Assembly: GCA_040876735.1 (NCBI GenBank)
Contig: JBBDPC010000033.1
Location: 1 to 64,000 of the forward strand
DNA length: 64,000 nucleotides
Direction: 5' to 3'
Origin: Natronomicrosphaera sp040876735
GTDB taxonomy: Bacteria; Planctomycetota; Phycisphaerae; Phycisphaerales; Phycisphaeraceae
Both the position numbers and the translations under genes were made by a program. The notes beneath the pieces were generated by a model. That model worked only from the letters and a program-made list of their open reading frames with translations, was not told the DNA's origin and did no database searches. Of this stretch, positions 25,786 to 34,886 are shown piece by piece. Positions within the stretch are counted from its first letter, which is position 1. The number at the start of each line of letters is the position of its first letter.

Positions 25786-26868
25786 ATGAGCAAGGTAACG
25801 TTCGGGCTGGTCGGTTGCGGGGTGATCGCGGGCATGCATGCGGAGGCGGCGAAGGCGTCGCCTGATGCGGAGCTGGTCGCGGTGACGGATTTGCGTGCGG
25901 ATGCGGCCAAGGCGTTTGCCGACAAGCATGGCGTGGCGACGGTGCATGCGAGCACGGACGATCTGTTCGCGGATGCGAACGTCGACGCCGTGGTGCTGGC
26001 GATGCCGGTGAAAGGGCGAACGGCCTTGGCGGTCGAAGCGTTGCAGGCGGGCAAGCATGTGCTGCTGGAGAAGCCGGCGGCGATGAACGTGGACGAGGTG
26101 GCGCAGATCATGGCGGCGCGGGATGCGGCGGGCGACCGAGTGGTGGCGGGCTGTTCGGCGCGGCATCGTTTTCTGCCGTCGGCGGAGAAGGCGACGGAGG
26201 TCGTGGCCTCCGGCGTGCTCGGTGCGTTGCGCGTGGTGCGCGGGCGGGCGGTGATGCCGGCGGGCGGGCCGCCGAAGTCGCCGCCGCCGGTCTGGCGTGT
26301 GCGGAAGGACCTGAACGCCGGGGGGATCATGTCCAACTGGGGCGTGTACGACCTGGACTACCTGCTGGGCGTGTGCGGGTGGACGCTGACGCCGCGGCAG
26401 GTGTTGGCGCAGGTGTGGAGCGTGTCGCGGCAGTTTGGCAATCGCGTGGCGGAAGGGTCGGACGCGGAGACGCACGTGGCGGCGCTGGTGCAATGCGAAG
26501 GCGGCGTGGCGCTGACGCTGGAGCGTGGCGAGTTCGTGCCGACGGTGCGCGACACAGCGTGGCAGATCATCGGCGAGCGGGCGTCGCTGCGGATGAACCT
26601 GCTGCCAGGCAAGGAAAACCAGCTCTGGCTGGACGAAAGTGACGAGGAAAAAGGCGTCGTCTCGAAGCTGCTGTGGGAAGGCGAGGAGACGTGGCCGACG
26701 GTGCACAACGGCCCGCTGGGCGACCTGGCGGAAGCGATCGTGCATGGCCGGCCGCCGCGCACGGGGCTGGAGCAGGCGATGGTGATCCAGCGCATCACCG
26801 ATGCGATCTACGCCTCCTCGGACACCGGGCAGGCGGTGACGCTGGCGGATGAGCCGGTGGCCCGGTAA
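25786..26868 (+). CDS. Gfo/Idh/MocA family oxidoreductase
   Basis: A 360-residue NAD(P)-dependent sugar or cyclitol dehydrogenase. The Rossmann motif VTFGLVGCGVIAGMHAEAAK opens the protein. LEKPAAMNVDEV, the EKP motif with its catalytic Lys, sits at about residues 92-103. The alpha/beta C-terminal domain follows with NAGGIMSNWGVYDLDYLLGV. The ATG at 25786 is chosen over the GTG before it because GAGG at 25777-25780 is correctly spaced. It ends 9 bp from the convergent esterase gene. Substrate unknown; the family fits sugar catabolism typical of this region. Confidence 0.9.
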   Translation: MSKVTFGLVGCGVIAGMHAEAAKASPDAELVAVTDLRADAAKAFADKHGVATVHASTDDLFADANVDAVVLAMPVKGRTALAVEALQAGKHVLLEKPAAMNVDEVAQIMAARDAAGDRVVAGCSARHRFLPSAEKATEVVASGVLGALRVVRGRAVMPAGGPPKSPPPVWRVRKDLNAGGIMSNWGVYDLDYLLGVCGWTLTPRQVLAQVWSVSRQFGNRVAEGSDAETHVAALVQCEGGVALTLERGEFVPTVRDTAWQIIGERASLRMNLLPGKENQLWLDESDEEKGVVSKLLWEGEETWPTVHNGPLGDLAEAIVHGRPPRTGLEQAMVIQRITDAIYASSDTGQAVTLADEPVAR

Positions 26869-26877
26869 AGCGAACCG

Positions 26878-27852
26878 TTACCTGACCGCCAGTTCGTCGG
26901 CGGCGAACCAGCGGGCGGTGGCGTCGTGCTGCGCCTGGTTGTCCGCGGCTTCCTCGGCATAACCGAAGTGTCCCGCCTGCCGAACCACCAACTGCCTCGG
27001 GCCCGCGAGCGCGTTGTAGACCGCGAACTGGCCCGGCGGCGGCACGGAAGGATCGAACAACGCGCACGCGCACAGCGTCGGCTGCCGCAGCCAGCGCGCC
27101 GCCACCGCCGCATCGAAGTAGGCCAGCACCGCCAGCACGTTCGTCTCCGGCCGGCGGTGGTGGTACCGCCGCACCGCCTCGCCGCTGCCGGTGCAAGGCA
27201 GCGTGATGCGCAGCGGATGGTTGCCGAAGCTGGGCATGTACAAAGCCACCCGGCGAAACCGCTCGTCCCACGGCAACGCCAGCGCCCCGATGCCGCCGCC
27301 GAAGCTGCCGCCGAGGTAGTCCAGGCAGTCAGCCACCTGCGGGTGCAGTTCCAGCAAGGCGGACGCCGCGGCCCAGAGGTCCGCCGCGCAGCCGCGGTGG
27401 ATGTAAGTGTCACGGGACGTGATGCCGTGCAGCACATGCCGTGCGGAAACGTCGGGCAGATCGGGCCTGGCGGAGCGATCGAACCCGCGGGCGCAGGGGA
27501 AGAGGACGATGGCGGGCGGGCCGGGCACGTTGAGTTCGGGGCCCTGCCGGCCGCCGTAACCGTGGCCGACGACCACGCCGCGCTGAATATCACGCGCCTC
27601 GACGCCGACGGGCACGGTCAGCCAGCCACCAAGTCGCACGTCGCCCCACGCGTCGAACGCGATCTCATACACGACCTGCCCCTCACGTTCATCCACACGC
27701 CGGAGCGTCGGGCGCGGCGGCACGGCCCGGGCCTGGTCATAGGTGTCGCGCCAGAAAGCCTCGAAGTCGGCGACCGGCTCGGGACAGCCGACGGCCAGCA
27801 GCGCGTCAAGGTCGTGGCCATGGGTCGGGTCGAAGTCGAAATCGTGTTCCAT
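26878..27852 (-). CDS. acetyl xylan esterase-like alpha/beta hydrolase (CE7/AXE1 type)
   Basis: A 324-residue cytoplasmic esterase. It has the N-terminal WRDTYDQA segment and a nucleophile elbow GGSFGGG. VALYMPSFGNH and the acid/base residues in LFDPSVPP and GHFGYAEE complete the triad in the order Ser-Asp-His, as in the CE7 cephalosporin-C deacetylase/acetylxylan esterase family. The RGVVVGHGYGGRQGPELN stretch would form the oxyanion region. I start at 27852 (MEHDFDFDPTHGH), because the upstream frame runs into the divergent gene. No signal peptide, so it probably deacetylates imported sugars. Confidence 0.82.
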   Translation of the reverse strand: MEHDFDFDPTHGHDLDALLAVGCPEPVADFEAFWRDTYDQARAVPPRPTLRRVDEREGQVVYEIAFDAWGDVRLGGWLTVPVGVEARDIQRGVVVGHGYGGRQGPELNVPGPPAIVLFPCARGFDRSARPDLPDVSARHVLHGITSRDTYIHRGCAADLWAAASALLELHPQVADCLDYLGGSFGGGIGALALPWDERFRRVALYMPSFGNHPLRITLPCTGSGEAVRRYHHRRPETNVLAVLAYFDAAVAARWLRQPTLCACALFDPSVPPPGQFAVYNALAGPRQLVVRQAGHFGYAEEAADNQAQHDATARWFAADELAVR

Positions 27853-27928
27853 GGTAGGTTCCGGGCAAGGCGGCGTAGGATGTCGGTGGCGAACAAGTGT
27901 ACTGGATCGGAAGGACGCACTGGCCGTC

Positions 27929-28729
27929 ATGATCGTCACCCGCGAGGACAAGCACACGCTGCGGATCGTGCATCAGCCCGAGCATGCCACGCTGGCGGGC
28001 GAGCTGGCGGCGCAGTGGCGTCGGCCGACGGGGCCGGAGGGCGTGCCCGCGCCGGCGTGGCCGGGCTTCGTGACGGCGGTGCGGCATCACGACGACGGCT
28101 GGCGCGCCGCCGAGCGCCAACCCACCCTCGACCCGCAAGGCCGACCGCACACGTTCAAGAACCTGCCCACCGCCGAGCACGCCGCCATCTGGCAACGCAG
28201 CATCGCCCTGCTCAGCGCCGAAGACGCCTACGCCGGCCTGCTGGTGGCGCTGCACGCCCGCTGGCTTTACACCCATATCGACCGCGGCCCCGCCCACGAC
28301 ATCGGTGCGGCGCAGACGCTGGTGGCCACGCTGGATCAGCAGATCGACGCCCGCCTGGCCATGCTCCATCGCGACCAGCCGACGCTGCATGCGGCGCTCG
28401 CCCCCGAAGCGCTGGACACCGCCCGCCGGCTGCTGGGACTGCTCGACGCGCTGAGCCTCATGCTCGTCGGCGGGTTGACGCCGGCGGGCTTTCCCGATCC
28501 CGTGGCGTTCGACAAGCGATCGGCGACGCTGGCGGTGAACGCTCTTGACGGGAAGGTCGGCGGGCTGACGGTGACGCCCTGGCCGTTCGCGGGTGAAGCG
28601 TTTGACGTGGCCGTCGACGCACGGTTCGTGCCCGATCAGCGCTATGCCGACGCCAGCGCCTTGGTGCAAACGATCGACGCCGCCCCGCCCCGCCGGCTGA
28701 CGTTCCGCATCAGGCCCGGCGCCGAGTAA
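27929..28729 (+). CDS. DUF3891 family protein
   Basis: A 266-residue protein recognised by its start MIVTREDKHTLRIVHQPEHA and the block AVRHHDDGWRAAERQPTLDP, characteristic of DUF3891. Several His residues (Q-P-E-H, VRHHDDGW, LHARWLYTHIDRG) look like a metal site on a helical fold reminiscent of HD-type hydrolases, but no biochemical function is known. The start is set 76 bp from the divergent esterase; the longer open frame overlaps that gene on the other strand. A REP-A element with the assembly gap follows. Confidence 0.75.
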   Translation: MIVTREDKHTLRIVHQPEHATLAGELAAQWRRPTGPEGVPAPAWPGFVTAVRHHDDGWRAAERQPTLDPQGRPHTFKNLPTAEHAAIWQRSIALLSAEDAYAGLLVALHARWLYTHIDRGPAHDIGAAQTLVATLDQQIDARLAMLHRDQPTLHAALAPEALDTARRLLGLLDALSLMLVGGLTPAGFPDPVAFDKRSATLAVNALDGKVGGLTVTPWPFAGEAFDVAVDARFVPDQRYADASALVQTIDAAPPRRLTFRIRPGAE

Positions 28730-28749
28730 GCATGGCGGGCCGATTGGCT

Positions 28750-28945
<196 letters not shown>

Positions 28946-29056
28946 TGAACAGACTGGCCCGCCCCGCGGCCGTTTACACCCCGGCATCGTTGGTCCGCCG
29001 CCGACGCATCCGCTACCTTGGCGTCTGACGAACGTCGCTTTGCAACAGGAGCCCCC

Positions 29057-30730
29057 GTGGCCGACCTCGAGTTCATCCGCGCCATTGGCATCATGATCGT
29101 CACCGCCGCCGCGCTGGTGCTCGTCGCCCGGCTGGTGCGCATGCCGTCGATCGTCGCCTACATCCTCGCCGGCCTGCTGCTGGGGCCGGTGTTCGGGGTG
29201 CTGGTGTTCGAGGCGCCCAGCGCGAACGACACGCACGCGGGCCACAGCGCGCTGGAAGTCGTCACCGAGTTGGGTATCGCCCTGCTGCTGTTTCTCGTCG
29301 GGCTGGAGCTGAGCCTGGCCAAGATTCGCGACGTCGGCAAGGTGGCGGTGCTCGCGGGCATCGGGCAGGTGGTGTTCACCGCGGCGGGCGGGTTCGTGAT
29401 CGCCTGGCTGTTGCGGTTCACCGTGATGGAGTCGCTGTTCCTGGCGGTGGCGCTGACGTTCTCCAGCACGGTCGTCGTGGTGAAACTGCTGGACCAGAAA
29501 AAAGAACTGCACACGCTCTACGGCCGCATCGCGGTGGGCATCTTCCTCGTGCAGGACCTGGTGGTGATCTTCGCGCTAACCTTCCTGGCAGGACTGGGCA
29601 CGGAAGGCGAAGGCGAAAGCCGGTCGCTGACGGCCATGGCGGGCAACCTGGGCCTGGCGTTCCTGGGCATGACCGTGCTGCTGGTGGTGGCCCTGCTGGC
29701 GTCGAAATACCTGCTGCCCCGACCGTTCGGCTGGCTCGCGCCGTCGCCGCAGACGCTGTTCATCGCCTGCCTGACCTGGTGCTTCGCATTCGTCGTGGCG
29801 GCCCAGTGGATGGGGCTGTCGCTGGAGATCGGCGCGTTCCTGGCCGGGCTGAGCCTGGCGCAGCTTCGCGGCGCGGACGACCTTCGCCGGCGGGTGCATC
29901 CGCTGATGAACTTCTTCATCGCCATCTTCTTCATCTCGCTCGGAGCGCAGATGGACCTCAGCGGCGCGATCAACGACTGGTGGCCCGCACTGGTGCTGTC
30001 GCTGTTCGTGCTCATCGGCAACCCGCTGATCTTCATGTTCATCATCGCCCGCAGCGGCTACAGCGAACGCACCTCGTTTCTCACCAGCGTCACCGTGGCG
30101 CAGATCAGCGAGTTCTCGTTCATCTTCGCCACCATGGGCATGACCGCCGGCCTGATCGGTGGCCGGGTGCTCTCGATCGTCATGGTCGTCGGCCTGGCCA
30201 CCATCGCCCTCTCGTCCTACATGATCCTTTACAACCATGAGCTGTACGCCCTGAGCCGGCGACTGGGGCTGCTGCGCATCTTCGGCGCCAGCGGACAGGA
30301 AGACGCCGACGCCGCCGAGCCGCCGCTGCGCGACCATGTCATCGTCGTCGGCATGAACGCGCTGGGGCGGCGGCTGGCCAGTGAACTGCACCATCGCGGC
30401 GAAACGGTGCTGGCGATCGACACCGACGTCCGCAAGCTCGCCCACCTGCCTTGCCGAACCATGGTCGGCAGCGTCGACTACCTCAGCGTCATGGAAGAAG
30501 CGGGCCTGCCCCACGCGAAGCTGGGCATCACCGCCTTGCAGATCGAAGACACCAACAACCTGTTCGTCTACCGCTGCAAACAGTTCGGCGTGCCCGCGGC
30601 GGCGCACGCCTTCGACCGCTCGGTCGTCCCCGACCTCCAACGGCTCGGCACCGACTTCCTCATCGACGCCAAGACCGAGGCCGGTCGACTCGTGCACGAA
30701 CGCCTGCGCGAAGCCGGCGTGACAACATGA
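29057..30730 (+). CDS. KefB/KefC-type monovalent cation:proton antiporter (CPA2)
   Basis: 557 residues. The first ~390 form a membrane domain with about twelve helices, including SIVAYILAGLLLGP, a typical CPA2 start. ELGIALLLFLVGLELSL and FSSTVVVVKLLDQ follow, then AVGIFLVQDLVVI, the KefC-like signature region. From ~415 the cytosolic TrkA-N domain begins with DHVIVVGMNALGRRLASEL, with AID at the end of the next strand. It would exchange K+ or Na+ for protons under NAD(H) control. The GTG at 29057 is preferred because AGGAG sits 5 nt upstream; the longer frame has only a TTG. A TrkA-C domain is missing. Confidence 0.9.
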   Translation: MADLEFIRAIGIMIVTAAALVLVARLVRMPSIVAYILAGLLLGPVFGVLVFEAPSANDTHAGHSALEVVTELGIALLLFLVGLELSLAKIRDVGKVAVLAGIGQVVFTAAGGFVIAWLLRFTVMESLFLAVALTFSSTVVVVKLLDQKKELHTLYGRIAVGIFLVQDLVVIFALTFLAGLGTEGEGESRSLTAMAGNLGLAFLGMTVLLVVALLASKYLLPRPFGWLAPSPQTLFIACLTWCFAFVVAAQWMGLSLEIGAFLAGLSLAQLRGADDLRRRVHPLMNFFIAIFFISLGAQMDLSGAINDWWPALVLSLFVLIGNPLIFMFIIARSGYSERTSFLTSVTVAQISEFSFIFATMGMTAGLIGGRVLSIVMVVGLATIALSSYMILYNHELYALSRRLGLLRIFGASGQEDADAAEPPLRDHVIVVGMNALGRRLASELHHRGETVLAIDTDVRKLAHLPCRTMVGSVDYLSVMEEAGLPHAKLGITALQIEDTNNLFVYRCKQFGVPAAAHAFDRSVVPDLQRLGTDFLIDAKTEAGRLVHERLREAGVTT

Positions 30731-30777
30731 CCCTGAACTCACCCACACCTGTTTCCAATTCCTGAAAGCGAGAAACC

Positions 30778-31584
30778 ATGCACATCACCCGCTACCGCAA
30801 CGACGCCGGCGAAACCCACTTCGGCCAGGACCTCGGCAACGGCCGGGCCCGCCGACTCGCCCATCCCCCATTGGCCGGCCCCATTGAAGCCACCGGCCCG
30901 GAAGAGGCCATCGCCGTCCGTCTCGCGCCGATTCAGCCGACCAACATCTTCTGCATCGGCCTCAACTACCGTGAGCATGCCCGCGAGACCGGCGCCGAGT
31001 TGCCGACCCATCCGGTCATCTTCATGAAACCCACCTCCGCCGTCACCGATCCCGGCGAGCCGATCCGCCTGCCCAGGTCGCAGATGCAAGGGCCCGAAGT
31101 CGACTACGAGTGCGAGCTGGCCGTCGTCATCGGCAAGGCTGGCCGCGACATCGCCGAGGCCGACGCGCTCGGTCACGTGCTCGGCTACACCGCCGCCAAC
31201 GACGTCTCCGCCCGGCGCTGGCAGAAGCAAGGCGGCGGCGGACAGTGGATCCGCGGCAAGAGCTTCGACACCTTCTGCCCGCTCGGCCCCGTGCTGACCA
31301 CCGCCGACGAGATCCCCAACCCGCAGACGCTGGCCATCTCCACCACGCGCAACGGCGAGGTCATGCAACGCCACACCACCGGCGACATGATCTTCAGCGT
31401 CGCCCAACTCATCGCCTTCCTCAGCCGCGACACCACGCTCCTGCCCGGCACGCTCATCCTCACCGGCACGCCGCAGGGCGTCGGCGTCGCCCGCACGCCG
31501 CCGGTCTTCCTTCAAGCCGGCGACGAGGTCGTCGTCGAGATCGAACGCGTCGGCAAGCTGGTGAACCCGGTGGTGGATGGGTGA
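30778..31584 (+). CDS. fumarylacetoacetate hydrolase family protein
   Basis: A 268-residue FAH-fold hydrolase/decarboxylase. The core shows NIFCIGLNYREHARETG, then IFMKPTSAVTDPG and the metal-binding acidic residues in GPEVDYECELAVVIG. NDVSAR and the lysine segment RGKSFDTFCPLGP follow, and the C-terminal LTGTPQGVGVA is also diagnostic. These enzymes cleave 2,4-diketo acids or similar products in sugar-acid and aromatic degradation. It begins 47 bp after the antiporter. Given nearby sugar-acid-type genes, a 2,4-diketo-3-deoxysugar-acid substrate is plausible but unproven. Confidence 0.92.
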   Translation: MHITRYRNDAGETHFGQDLGNGRARRLAHPPLAGPIEATGPEEAIAVRLAPIQPTNIFCIGLNYREHARETGAELPTHPVIFMKPTSAVTDPGEPIRLPRSQMQGPEVDYECELAVVIGKAGRDIAEADALGHVLGYTAANDVSARRWQKQGGGGQWIRGKSFDTFCPLGPVLTTADEIPNPQTLAISTTRNGEVMQRHTTGDMIFSVAQLIAFLSRDTTLLPGTLILTGTPQGVGVARTPPVFLQAGDEVVVEIERVGKLVNPVVDG

Positions 31585-31652
31585 ACCGGTCGCCACCAGC
31601 GCGGTGCAAGCATCACGGCGAAATGACCGAAAATCCCATCCGCCTTGTCGAG

Positions 31653-34400
31653 CTAGTTCTGGTTCTGGTTCTGCGATCGCATGTTCTGCACCATGCTTTG
31701 CAGACCCGCCAACGCGTCGCCCTGGCTTTGCATGTCGGCCATCGCGCGTTCCATGGCGAGGAATTGGCGCTCCAGACGCTGCCGCTTGGCTTCGAGACTT
31801 TTCTCAATCGCTTCGAGGCGCTGGTTGTTCAGCTCCGACTGGCGTTCGAGCGCATTGGTCCGCGACGTCACCGGGCCGTAGTCCGGATGCGTCAGCCGGT
31901 CGAGCAGCTTCTCGATCTTCACGCCCATGCCGGCGGCGATGACTTCCTTCTCGCCCTCTTCGTTCTCTTCCGTCTCCCGAAGCGTGAACAGCTCCTCCAC
32001 CGCACTGCGATCATTCTGCAGCGCGCTGCGCAGCTTCTCTTCATCGAGTTCCAGCTTCGCGCCCTCGCCCACCGTCAGGCCGATCTGGGAAAGGGCCTTG
32101 TACTGCCCGGGCACCTCGTCGTTTCGCCCGGTGAGGGCGGAGTAGATCGACCGCCGGATGCTGGCGATGCTGGGGTCGCCCAGCAGCAGGCCACGCTCCT
32201 GGGTTTCGCTGTCGTAGTTGTCATGCTCGTCCATCAACTCGACGAGCTCGTTGAACGCGTCGACGAACCCGCTGACCTCGTCGACCACGGCATCATTGTC
32301 GTGGTCGATCGTGAGCTGCACGGGTTGATCGGACGTGGACTTGAGGTCGATCGACACACCGGGGATGGCGCTGTCGACGGTGTTGGACCGGCTGGTGATG
32401 GCGATGGCCTTGGCGGGATCGGACGAGCCGAAGAACATCACCGCGTCCTGCGCTTCGGAGAGGTTGGATGCGCCGAGCCCGAGCCCGCCATCGTCGAAGA
32501 CGAACGCGCCGCTCGTGCCCGCCTGCTGGGCGCTGAGCACGAGGCGGTAAGGCGAAGCGCCGGAGCCGTCGTTGATAATCGCCGCGCGGATGCCGGCCCC
32601 GGAGTCCTGGATTTTCTGCACCACGTCGCGCAGCGTGTCGTCGGGGCCGACTTCCACGGTGTGCGTAAACGCGCCGTTGAGGTCTTCGCCCGGCGTGCTG
32701 GCTTCCCCGGCCAGGCCCAGGTCGCGGGCGGTGGAGGAGCCGGCCTCTTCGACCTTGATGGCCACACTGCCCTGTCCGGTGTCTTCGAGCAGGATGCCGT
32801 CGCCCGTGTCGTTGATGCGGGCGTTGACGGCCAGCCCCTTGCTGTTGATTTCCTGAAGCACGTCGCCGAGCGTCTGCTCGTCGCCCTGGGTGAGGTCGAT
32901 GGTGGCGCTGTTGCCGTTGGAGTCGGTGAGGGTGAAGCTGCCGCGGTTGACGCCGAGCTTGTCGAGACGGGTGGCTTCGGTGATGAACTGGAAGTTGAGG
33001 TTGCCCGAGTCGGCGGTCTGGCCGTCGTGGTCGCCGGCGAGGCTGAGCTGCGCGGCGGCCTGGCCGGTGAGGTCGGCGAGGTTGAGCGTGCCCGTGCCGC
33101 CGGTGGTATCGGTCAGCGCCAACCCGTTGCCCGCGTCGTTGAGGGCGGCGGTGACGCCGGCGTCGGCGGCGTTGATGCGGTCGATGATGTCCTGGACGCT
33201 GTGCGCGTCGGCGAGGTCGACGTCGGTGGTGGCCCCTTGGCGGTTGGTGATCTGGATCGTGCCGAGTTCGATGCCCGCGCCGCCGTTGAGCTGGCGGATG
33301 AGCTTGGAGTTCATGCCGGCGACGAGGCGGTGGCCGGTGACTTCGCCGGCGTGTGTGCCTTCGATACCAAGGTCGGCGGCGGCGCGGGAGCTGTTGCGGG
33401 CCTCGACGGTGAAGCTGCCGCCCCCGCCGCCGGAGGTGTCGACGAGCTTGAGGCTGACGCCGTCGTCGCCGACGCTGGCGGTGATGGCGCCGTTGGTGAT
33501 TTCGTTGATGTGGGCGGTGAGGTCGCCGATGCTGTTGAGGCCGGTGATGTTGATGCCGTGGACGGTGCCGGCGGCGTCGGTGATGCGGAAGTCGGTGACG
33601 CCGTCGCGGTGGTGGATGCCGTTGCCGTCGTTGACGGTGCTGAGCTGCGTGCTGTCGCCGATGCGGTTGATCTGCTGACCGACGAGTTCGTCAGCGCTGA
33701 CGCTGCCGGCGATGCCGAGGTCGGTGGCGGTCTGCGAGCTGCCGAGGTTGACGACGCTGAGGTCGCCGGCGAGGCCGGTGTGGTCGGTGAGCTTGAGCTG
33801 GTCGCCGTCGACGGAAGCAGTAACGTTGAGGTTGATCTGGCTATTGATGGCGTCGAGCACGTCGTCGACGGTGAGGGCCTGGGAGAGGTCGATGTCGGCG
33901 GCGGCGCCGGCGCGGTCGGTGATGCGGATCGTGCCGCGTTGGACGCCTTGGCCGGCGTTGAGGGCGCTGAGCTTGGTTTGCGCGCTGAGGCGGGCTTCGC
34001 CGCGCTGGAAGGTGAGCGTGCCTTCGCCGACGGGGGTGGTGTTGTCGTCGGCGAAGCCGCGGGTGATGGTCTGCTGGCTGGCGACGAGTTGCTTGACGGT
34101 GAAGCTGTAGTTGCCGGGCACGGCGGTGCGGCTGGCGGACGCGGTGAGGACGTTTTCGTTGGAGGTTTCGGCGGAGAAGGTGCGGAAATGGCGGTTGTTG
34201 GTGAAGCCGTTGGCGGAGAGCTTGAGGCCGAGCAGTTTGGAGCTGACGTCCTGGAGTGCACCACGTTGGGATTCGAGGATTTCGTTGCGTCGTTCGAGTT
34301 GCACCTTGGGCCGGCTCTCGATGGACATGAGCTGGTCGATGATGTCGGCCGTGGGCAGGCCGGACACGAGGCCGGTGCCGAGGGAGATGCCGCTACTCAT
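31653..34400 (-). CDS. fliD: flagellar hook-associated protein 2 (filament cap), very long
   Basis: 915 residues. The N-terminus ISLGTGLVSGLPTADIIDQL is the FliD start, with a coiled coil to ~residue 60. The C-terminal third (VSGFVDAFNELVELM onward) is the conserved FliD_C coiled-coil region, ending in a long amphipathic helix and SQNQNQN. Between lie five copies of a flagellin-hook-IN-like unit ending DDVLDAINSQI, DLTAHINEITN, QDIIDRINAAD, LGDVLQEINSK and LRDVVQKIQDS. Usual FliD is about 450-650 residues, so the exposed cap domains are greatly enlarged. The start at 34400 is chosen by homology; no good SD. No other flagellar gene is in the window. Confidence 0.9.
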   Translation of the reverse strand: MSSGISLGTGLVSGLPTADIIDQLMSIESRPKVQLERRNEILESQRGALQDVSSKLLGLKLSANGFTNNRHFRTFSAETSNENVLTASASRTAVPGNYSFTVKQLVASQQTITRGFADDNTTPVGEGTLTFQRGEARLSAQTKLSALNAGQGVQRGTIRITDRAGAAADIDLSQALTVDDVLDAINSQINLNVTASVDGDQLKLTDHTGLAGDLSVVNLGSSQTATDLGIAGSVSADELVGQQINRIGDSTQLSTVNDGNGIHHRDGVTDFRITDAAGTVHGINITGLNSIGDLTAHINEITNGAITASVGDDGVSLKLVDTSGGGGGSFTVEARNSSRAAADLGIEGTHAGEVTGHRLVAGMNSKLIRQLNGGAGIELGTIQITNRQGATTDVDLADAHSVQDIIDRINAADAGVTAALNDAGNGLALTDTTGGTGTLNLADLTGQAAAQLSLAGDHDGQTADSGNLNFQFITEATRLDKLGVNRGSFTLTDSNGNSATIDLTQGDEQTLGDVLQEINSKGLAVNARINDTGDGILLEDTGQGSVAIKVEEAGSSTARDLGLAGEASTPGEDLNGAFTHTVEVGPDDTLRDVVQKIQDSGAGIRAAIINDGSGASPYRLVLSAQQAGTSGAFVFDDGGLGLGASNLSEAQDAVMFFGSSDPAKAIAITSRSNTVDSAIPGVSIDLKSTSDQPVQLTIDHDNDAVVDEVSGFVDAFNELVELMDEHDNYDSETQERGLLLGDPSIASIRRSIYSALTGRNDEVPGQYKALSQIGLTVGEGAKLELDEEKLRSALQNDRSAVEELFTLRETEENEEGEKEVIAAGMGVKIEKLLDRLTHPDYGPVTSRTNALERQSELNNQRLEAIEKSLEAKRQRLERQFLAMERAMADMQSQGDALAGLQSMVQNMRSQNQNQN

Positions 34401-34886
34401 GGTGATCGCTTTCGTGAACCCTGGCTCGTACGCCGTTGCCGTCTGATGGAGTATCGGCAAACGGCGCGGGGCAGGCTGAATGGAAAGGGGCGGCTGGCCT
34501 GTTTGAAATGGGGCGAGGCGGCGTTGACCGGTGACACCCCCACCCCTCCCCCGCGGCCCCTTTCCGGGCTTTAACCTTTTTCTTACCAATTGGTTATCTG
34601 TTGACAGCCTCGTGGAAGGGCGCCATGGGGCGGCGCGGTGGGTTGTGGATGTAATGATTTTTGGGAGCACAGGTTAAATTTTTCGGCGCTGGGTGGAGTG
34701 GTGACAGGGGGTGCGGGCGGGGCCACCCCACGGCCGGGGGGCCGTGGGCTTTGGAGGGGAGGGCGAAAATTGGGTGGTTGTGAGTTGGGGAACAAACGCG
34801 CTCTATAGAGGGGTGAGGTGTCGGGTTGGTGCGCGCGCCAAGGGTTGGGCGGGGGTGATTTTTCTGGATCGCGTTACCATGTCGCC
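34401..34886. other. 486-bp divergent intergenic region between fliD and neuB-like gene
   Basis: A REP-A half-element (about 34531-34573) lies here, as does a locally AT-rich patch around 34573-34610 with the palindrome ACCAATTGGT. The fliD promoter should be here, but I could not find a sigma-28 or sigma-54 box that I would defend. The stretch from 34620 to 34860 is G-rich and featureless. Confidence 0.5.
34875..34880 (+). promoter_or_regulatory. -10-like TACCAT, 6 nt before ATG (leaderless candidate)
   Basis: TACCAT ends exactly 6 nt before the ATG at 34887 and no SD is present. It fits the TAnnnT pattern of the other leaderless candidates. Confidence 0.35.

Noticed and set aside
31110..34574. 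1154-codon + strand frame over the FAH and fliD region
   Set aside because: Antisense to fliD; low-complexity Ala/Val/Gly composition mirrors the fliD repeats. fliD itself has N- and C-terminal family features.
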